A stretch of DNA of 18,365 nucleotides from contig JAILFI010000166.1 in assembly GCA_024697655.1 (NCBI GenBank), positions 1 to 18,365 on the forward strand, given 5' to 3'. Numbering within the stretch: the first letter of the stretch is position 1; every line of letters begins with the position of its first letter. Made by a program: the position numbers and the translations under genes. A model generated the notes under the pieces. That model searched no databases. It saw only the letters and a program-made list of their open reading frames with translations, and had not been told where the DNA came from. Shown here in pieces: positions 14,412-18,365 of this stretch. Origin of the DNA: Clostridiales bacterium. Its GTDB lineage: Bacteria; Bacillota_A; Clostridia; Peptostreptococcales; Anaerovoracaceae.

Positions 14412-15836
14412 ATGAAGCAGATCATGCCCCTTCTCGACCGCGGCGGTGACAAACCGCTGTATGAACAGTTATACGACTATTTGAAGAGTGCAATCCGCAG
14501 CGGCGAACTCCGCAACGGCGAAAAACTGCCCTCTCTGCGAAGCCTCGCCGCTTCCTTATCGATCAGCATCACCACCGTCGAACAGGCATACGCCCAGCTC
14601 ATGGTCGAAGGATATGTGGAAAGCCGGGACCGGGCCGGGTACTATGTCGGCCGCGGTGCTTTTTCCTCCTCTCCGCTGCCTGCCGCCGGAGATACCGGCG
14701 CCCCGGAAGACGACCGGCCGGACGCACCCTATCTGAACACGGCGCCGCCCTATGTCTGCGACCTCGCCTGTTTTGACTTTGCAAAATGGAAAAAATGCTA
14801 CAACAGCGTGCTGAACGACTGGCCGCAGCAGCTTCTGTTCGAGAGCGATCCGCGCGGCGAAGAATCGCTCCGCTACGAGATCTCCCGCTACGTTTTCGCG
14901 TCCCGCGGCGTGCGCTGCGACAAAGACCGCATCGTCATTGCCGCCGGCACCCAGCAGATCACCGCATTGATCTGCAGCCTGCTGCAGCGCCGGGGCATTT
15001 CCAACGTCTCCGTGGAGCAACCCGGATATCTGCCCGTGCGCAGCATCTTCCGGGACCGCGGATTCCGGATCACCCCGGTCGGAGTCACGCAGGACGGCAT
15101 CCGCATCGAAAAACTGCCGGCCAACCTTCCTTCCGCCGTCTATGTCAACCCGTCCAACCAGTTTCCCACCGGCGCTGTCATGCCGGCCTCCCGCCGGTAC
15201 GCCCTGCTCGAGTGGGCAGCAGCCAACGGCAGTTACATCATCGAGGACGACTACGACAGCGAGCTCCGCTATTTCGGACGGCCCATCCCGGCACTGCAGG
15301 GACTCGACGAAAGCGACCGCGTCATCTATCTGGGATCCTTCTCCTCGACGCTCTTCCCGTCCGCAAGGATCAGCTACATGGTCGTCCCGCAGCATCTGGC
15401 GCAGCTGCTGCAGGAAATCATGACCGAACACACCCAAAGCTGTTCCAAGGCGGAACAGCTGGCCCTCGCGCTCTTCATGGCCCGCGGGTACTACCGCAAA
15501 GGCATCAACCGTCTCCGCCGCATGTATGCCGCCAAACTGAACGAAGCCGTCCGGATCCTGGAAGGATGCCCGGATCTGGAGGTGATCAACACCTGGTCCG
15601 GCATCAGTCTTTTGCTGCGCGTCCGCCCGGCGGAGCCTGTCACAGAAAGCAACAAAAAAGCGCTTGCAGCGCTTCTCAGTAAGCAGGCAGCTACGGCCGG
15701 CGTGGAAGCCGCTCCGGTCGAAGAGAGCGATGAAATGACCGGCGGCGGCATCCTCCTGGCACTCTACTACACGCGTATCCCGCTCCGCGAGGTCGGGCAG
15801 ACTATGCAGCGGATGCTCGACGCATGGGGCCTTTAG
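14412..15836 (+). CDS. MocR/PdxR-type GntR regulator with aminotransferase domain lacking the PLP lysine
   Basis: A 474-residue fusion of an N-terminal GntR winged helix (about residues 12-80; KPLYEQLYDYLKSAIRSGEL, LPSLRSLAASLSISITTVEQAY) and a C-terminal fold-type I aminotransferase domain (about 120-474). Family members sense PLP or PLP adducts. The pocket keeps NPSNQFPTG, Asp279 and Tyr281 in EDDYDSELRY, and the phosphate-binding Arg319. The expected Schiff-base lysine in the SFSK motif is replaced: the protein reads SFSSTLFPSARISY, with Ser312 coded by TCG at 15345-15347. It may bind the vitamer non-covalently or respond to another ligand. The ATG at 14412 follows GGAG at about 10 bases. 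It is divergent from the S-component gene, probably autorepressing and activating its neighbour. Confidence 0.93.
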   Translation: MKQIMPLLDRGGDKPLYEQLYDYLKSAIRSGELRNGEKLPSLRSLAASLSISITTVEQAYAQLMVEGYVESRDRAGYYVGRGAFSSSPLPAAGDTGAPEDDRPDAPYLNTAPPYVCDLACFDFAKWKKCYNSVLNDWPQQLLFESDPRGEESLRYEISRYVFASRGVRCDKDRIVIAAGTQQITALICSLLQRRGISNVSVEQPGYLPVRSIFRDRGFRITPVGVTQDGIRIEKLPANLPSAVYVNPSNQFPTGAVMPASRRYALLEWAAANGSYIIEDDYDSELRYFGRPIPALQGLDESDRVIYLGSFSSTLFPSARISYMVVPQHLAQLLQEIMTEHTQSCSKAEQLALALFMARGYYRKGINRLRRMYAAKLNEAVRILEGCPDLEVINTWSGISLLLRVRPAEPVTESNKKALAALLSKQAATAGVEAAPVEESDEMTGGGILLALYYTRIPLREVGQTMQRMLDAWGL

Positions 15837-15857
15837 CTGTCAAGGCGGGAGCGTTTC

Positions 15858-15882
15858 CTGTACGTTCTGTTACAGTTTTTTT
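15858..15882 (+). terminator. Probable terminator of the MocR regulator gene
   Basis: A 5-bp stem (CTGTA / TACAG) with an 8-base loop is followed by seven T. The stem is short but the T-run is long and the position, 22 bases after the stop, is right. It overlaps the last codons of the convergent small membrane protein gene. Confidence 0.6.
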
Positions 15883-16199
15883 ACCAGGAGCGGGTACTCC
15901 TGCTTTTCCTTCAGGTATTTGATCACGATGCGGTCTCCGGCCTGCAAATGTTTGTTCGCGTCCGACATCCCGCCCAATGCCGCGGTGATGGTTTTTCCTT
16001 CATCATTGGTGTACTCGACTGTATAGTCGTAGCAAAGCGTGTCAAAATCATCGGTCCGGTCCCATCTTTCTGTCACATTGATGATCTCGGCCTCCGTCTC
16101 GATGCCCTTCCTTTTGGTCTTGATCTGGATATAGAGCGCATAACCCCCGACCAGAACGACGACTGCAATAATGATGACAGCAAACAGATCCAGTTTCAT
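15870..16199 (-). CDS. Small membrane-anchored protein, DUF3592-like
   Basis: A 109-residue protein of unknown function. Residues 5-26 form one membrane helix (LFAVIIIAVVVLVGGYALYIQI), followed by a basic KTKRK. A beta-rich soluble domain follows (TEAEIINVTERW, CYDYTVEYTNDEGKTITA, AGDRIVIKYL). This layout matches the DUF3592 type, in which a helix precedes a small domain with alternating strands, but I cannot name a role. The ATG at 16199 has AAAGGAG about 7 bases upstream; an upstream in-frame ATG at 16226 has no SD. It is divergent from the EcsC-family gene and convergent with the MocR regulator gene. Confidence 0.75.
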   Translation of the reverse strand: MKLDLFAVIIIAVVVLVGGYALYIQIKTKRKGIETEAEIINVTERWDRTDDFDTLCYDYTVEYTNDEGKTITAALGGMSDANKHLQAGDRIVIKYLKEKQEYPLLVKKL

Positions 16200-16240
16200 G
16201 CAGGTCTCCTTTCGCGGTTCTTCCAAGCTTTGGTAAGTTC

Positions 16241-16268
16241 ATTTTACTAGATCTGATTTGTCAATCAA
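16241..16268 (-). promoter_or_regulatory. Promoter of the DUF3592-like gene
   Basis: On the minus strand TTGATT (16263-16268), a 16-base spacer and TAAAAT (16241-16246). Transcription would start near 16234, giving a normal leader of about 35 bases with an SD. Its -35 abuts the -35 of the divergent EcsC gene promoter. Confidence 0.5.
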
Positions 16269-16287
16269 ACGCTTTTTGCTTTATACT
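16258..16287 (+). promoter_or_regulatory. Promoter of the EcsC-family gene
   Basis: A -35 box TTGTCA (16258-16263), an 18-base spacer and a -10 box TATACT (16282-16287). The expected start site, about 7 bases after the -10, falls at the ATG at 16294, which predicts a leaderless mRNA. Confidence 0.6.
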
Positions 16288-16293
16288 GTACCC

Positions 16294-17115
16294 ATGAGAA
16301 GAACAGCACAGGAGATCCGCGTACTGAAAAAGGAACTGTCGAAGACCCGGCAGCTGGAACAGAAGATCCTGGCAAAGGAAAGCCGCAGCCGCGGTTTCGG
16401 TCTTACGGACAGGATCCGTGAAAAGATTCCGGAAAAAGCCATGGTCTCGCTTGAGGCTGCCTTTGAAAAGGGGTTCACCCTGATCTTCACGAAAGGCGAC
16501 AACCTCATCGACAAAATGGGGATCGAAAAAGCACGCCGGCAGTATGAGGTCTACGCCGCTTCGCTCGACAAGATGATCTACGAAGAAACGCTGAAAGCCG
16601 TCGATAAATCAGCCGGCGGACGCACGGCGATGACCAAGGGGATCACGACCGCGGAAGGGTCGGGGCTCGGCATCTTCGGACTCGGTCTGCCGGACATCCC
16701 GATCTTCCTCGCCATGCTGCTCAAGACATCCTATGAGATCGCCGCCGCCTACGGCATCGACTTCCGTGACGAGCGGGAAAAACGTTATACGCTGGCGCTG
16801 TTCAATACGATCTTCTCCGAGGGCCATGACAAAGAGGCATTCTCGGAAGAGTGCGATGAGATCGGCGAAGCGATCGATCACTGGGAAGACATCGATACCG
16901 AGATCCGTCAGGAAGACATCGAACTCGTCTCGAACACGCTCGCGACCGACCTTCTGGTCGCCAAATTCCTGCAAGGGTTCACCTTTGCCGGTGTGATCGG
17001 CGGTCCGATCAACCTGCACATGGTCCATAAAGTCAGCAAGATCGCAAAGATCAAGTACAAAAAACGGTTTCTGCGCCGCCTGCTGATCGCCTCCTACGAC
17101 GAACACATCATCTGA
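16294..17115 (+). CDS. EcsC-family protein
   Basis: A 273-residue protein resembling the EcsC family, named for the third gene of the Bacillus ecs operon; its molecular role is unclear. The N-terminus is a basic, charged helix (residues 1-35). The middle has EAAFEKGFTLIFTKGDNLIDKMG, then the hydrophobic, Gly-rich core EGSGLGIFGLGLPDIPIFLAMLLKTSYEIAAAYG, a family hallmark likely to contact the membrane. The C-terminal part has another hydrophobic stretch (FAGVIGGPINLHMVHK) and a basic end. A TTG at 16258 in frame overlaps the -35 box and is rejected. The ATG at 16294 has no SD. An AGGAG just inside the gene precedes an in-frame CTG, a less likely alternative. The 3' end overlaps the convergent prepilin peptidase gene by 22 bp. 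Confidence 0.82.
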   Translation: MRRTAQEIRVLKKELSKTRQLEQKILAKESRSRGFGLTDRIREKIPEKAMVSLEAAFEKGFTLIFTKGDNLIDKMGIEKARRQYEVYAASLDKMIYEETLKAVDKSAGGRTAMTKGITTAEGSGLGIFGLGLPDIPIFLAMLLKTSYEIAAAYGIDFRDEREKRYTLALFNTIFSEGHDKEAFSEECDEIGEAIDHWEDIDTEIRQEDIELVSNTLATDLLVAKFLQGFTFAGVIGGPINLHMVHKVSKIAKIKYKKRFLRRLLIASYDEHII

Positions 17116-17603
17116 AGCAGATACCCGCATGACAGAAACGGCCCGAGCGGAAAGACGCTCCGGGCTTTTTTGTGCCGCAGCAGGGCTGCCGCCGCATAGA
17201 CGCCCGCCATCACCATACCTGCTGCCGTACCCCAAAGAACGCCGCCCGCCCCGAGAAAAACGCCGCAGGCTGCGACCAGCTTGATATCTCCGCCCCCGAG
17301 GCTGCCCGGCCCGGCGAGCGCGAGCAGATACATCGGCAGTGCCGCCGCCAGCATCCCGTAAAGCCCATCCGCCAAAAGCATGCCCCCCGCCGCGCCGGAC
17401 GCCTGTGCGCCGAAAGCGAAGAGGATCCCCCGCCGCACAGCGCCGAGCACAAGGATCGCTCCGTTCAGCCGGTCCGGGATCTTCATCGATCGGATATCGC
17501 TCACACTCACCTGCGCCAGCAAGCATACAAATAACAGCCGGCAGACCACGTCGCACAGCCGGCACAGCAGAACCTCTTCCTGCAGATACAAAAAATGCAG
17601 CAT
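17094..17603 (-). CDS. A24-family prepilin peptidase, short form
   Basis: A membrane aspartic protease that cleaves the leader of type IV pilin-like or Tad/Flp prepilins. The 169-residue protein has about five to six membrane helices. The two catalytic aspartates are visible: Asp36 in VSDIRSMKIPDRLN and Asp106 in GGGDIKL. FPLGPFL near the C-terminus is also typical. It lacks the N-terminal zinc and methyltransferase region of long PilD/ComC enzymes, so it is the CpaA/TadV-like short form. The ATG at 17603 directly follows a GGGGGGAGG SD. No pilin or secretion gene is in the window, so its substrates are encoded elsewhere. Its 3' coding end contains the terminator of the convergent EcsC gene. 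Confidence 0.88.
   Translation of the reverse strand: MLHFLYLQEEVLLCRLCDVVCRLLFVCLLAQVSVSDIRSMKIPDRLNGAILVLGAVRRGILFAFGAQASGAAGGMLLADGLYGMLAAALPMYLLALAGPGSLGGGDIKLVAACGVFLGAGGVLWGTAAGMVMAGVYAAAALLRHKKARSVFPLGPFLSCGYLLQMMCSS
17141..17171 (+). terminator. Rho-independent terminator of the EcsC-family gene, inside the convergent CDS
   Basis: GCCC plus GAGCG pair with CGCTC plus GGGC (one bulged C), closing a 6-base loop and followed by six T. It lies 26 bases after the EcsC stop, within the coding sequence of the prepilin peptidase on the other strand, where it encodes the KKARSVFPLGP region. Confidence 0.85.
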
Positions 17604-17638
17604 GCCTCCCCCCTTTCAGAGTGACTTGCTGCATTATT

Positions 17639-17667
17639 AAAATACCATATTTTTACATCCGGAACAA
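17639..17667 (-). promoter_or_regulatory. Promoter of the prepilin peptidase gene
   Basis: On the minus strand TTGTTC (17662-17667), a 17-base spacer and TATTTT (17639-17644) with an upstream TGG (extended -10). A perfect inverted repeat GGAACA-AGCC-TGTTCC (17661-17676) overlaps the -35. It may act as an operator, or as part of a weak serS 3' hairpin. Confidence 0.55.
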
Positions 17668-17704
17668 GCCTGTTCCAGTCGGTCTCCGGATCCGTCTGCT
17701 GCAC

Positions 17705-18365
<661 letters not shown>

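Noticed and set aside
16259..16264. Perfect TTGACA on the minus strand as the -35 of the DUF3592-like gene
   Set aside because: At normal spacing there is no acceptable -10; the TAAAAT box is 12 bases away. TTGATT at 16263-16268 gives a proper 16-base spacer.
17661..17676. GGAACA-AGCC-TGTTCC as a LexA/DinR (SOS) box
   Set aside because: The Gram-positive SOS box needs GAAC-N4-GTTC. Here the GAAC and GTTC cores are six bases apart, so the spacing is wrong.

Overview
The window looks like a chromosomal segment of a GC-rich anaerobic Firmicute of the class Clostridia. The reasons are the atp operon order I-B-E-F-H, a biosynthetic thiolase with a Rex-like operator, an ECF-type vitamin S component beside a MocR regulator, strong Shine-Dalgarno (SD) sites and sigma-A type promoters. 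The genus cannot be fixed from the sequence. Most genes are housekeeping. No rRNA, tRNA, CRISPR array, insertion sequence or phage gene was seen, and no stretch over about 300 bases lacks a gene.

Layout. (1) 1-2172, minus strand: start of the F1Fo ATP synthase operon (atpI, atpB, atpE, atpF, atpH cut by the window edge) with a clear promoter. (2) 2231-6960, minus: glnS, yhbY, truA, dCMP deaminase and a MATE exporter, tightly packed with one gene overlap and probably one transcript. (3) 7134-8153, plus: a D-cysteine desulfhydrase-like PLP enzyme, divergent from glnS with physically overlapping promoters and a strong terminator. (4) 8323-10395, plus: a two-component system whose sensor domain is very acidic. 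It is closed by a 32-bp perfect palindrome shared with the convergent thiolase. (5) 10521-11861, minus: acetyl-CoA acetyltransferase with a near-consensus Rex site on its -10. (6) 11955-13593, minus: cobB-surE. (7) 13677-15836: an ECF S component (minus) and a MocR regulator (plus), divergent around a set of TGTATA half-sites, probably a vitamin B6 uptake module. (8) 15870-17171: a small membrane protein (minus) divergent from an EcsC-family gene (plus), the latter apparently leaderless. (9) 17094-18365, minus: a short prepilin peptidase and the 3' part of serS.

The most interesting points are these. The MocR regulator has serine in place of the lysine that should hold PLP, while the rest of the pocket is kept. 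The thiolase promoter carries a redox-responsive Rex operator. Subunit c keeps most of the sodium-binding set. The EcsC gene appears to start at its own transcription start. An intrinsic terminator of one gene is written inside the coding sequence of its convergent neighbour. No clearly new multi-gene system is visible; the MocR/S-component locus with the altered regulator is the best candidate for new biology.
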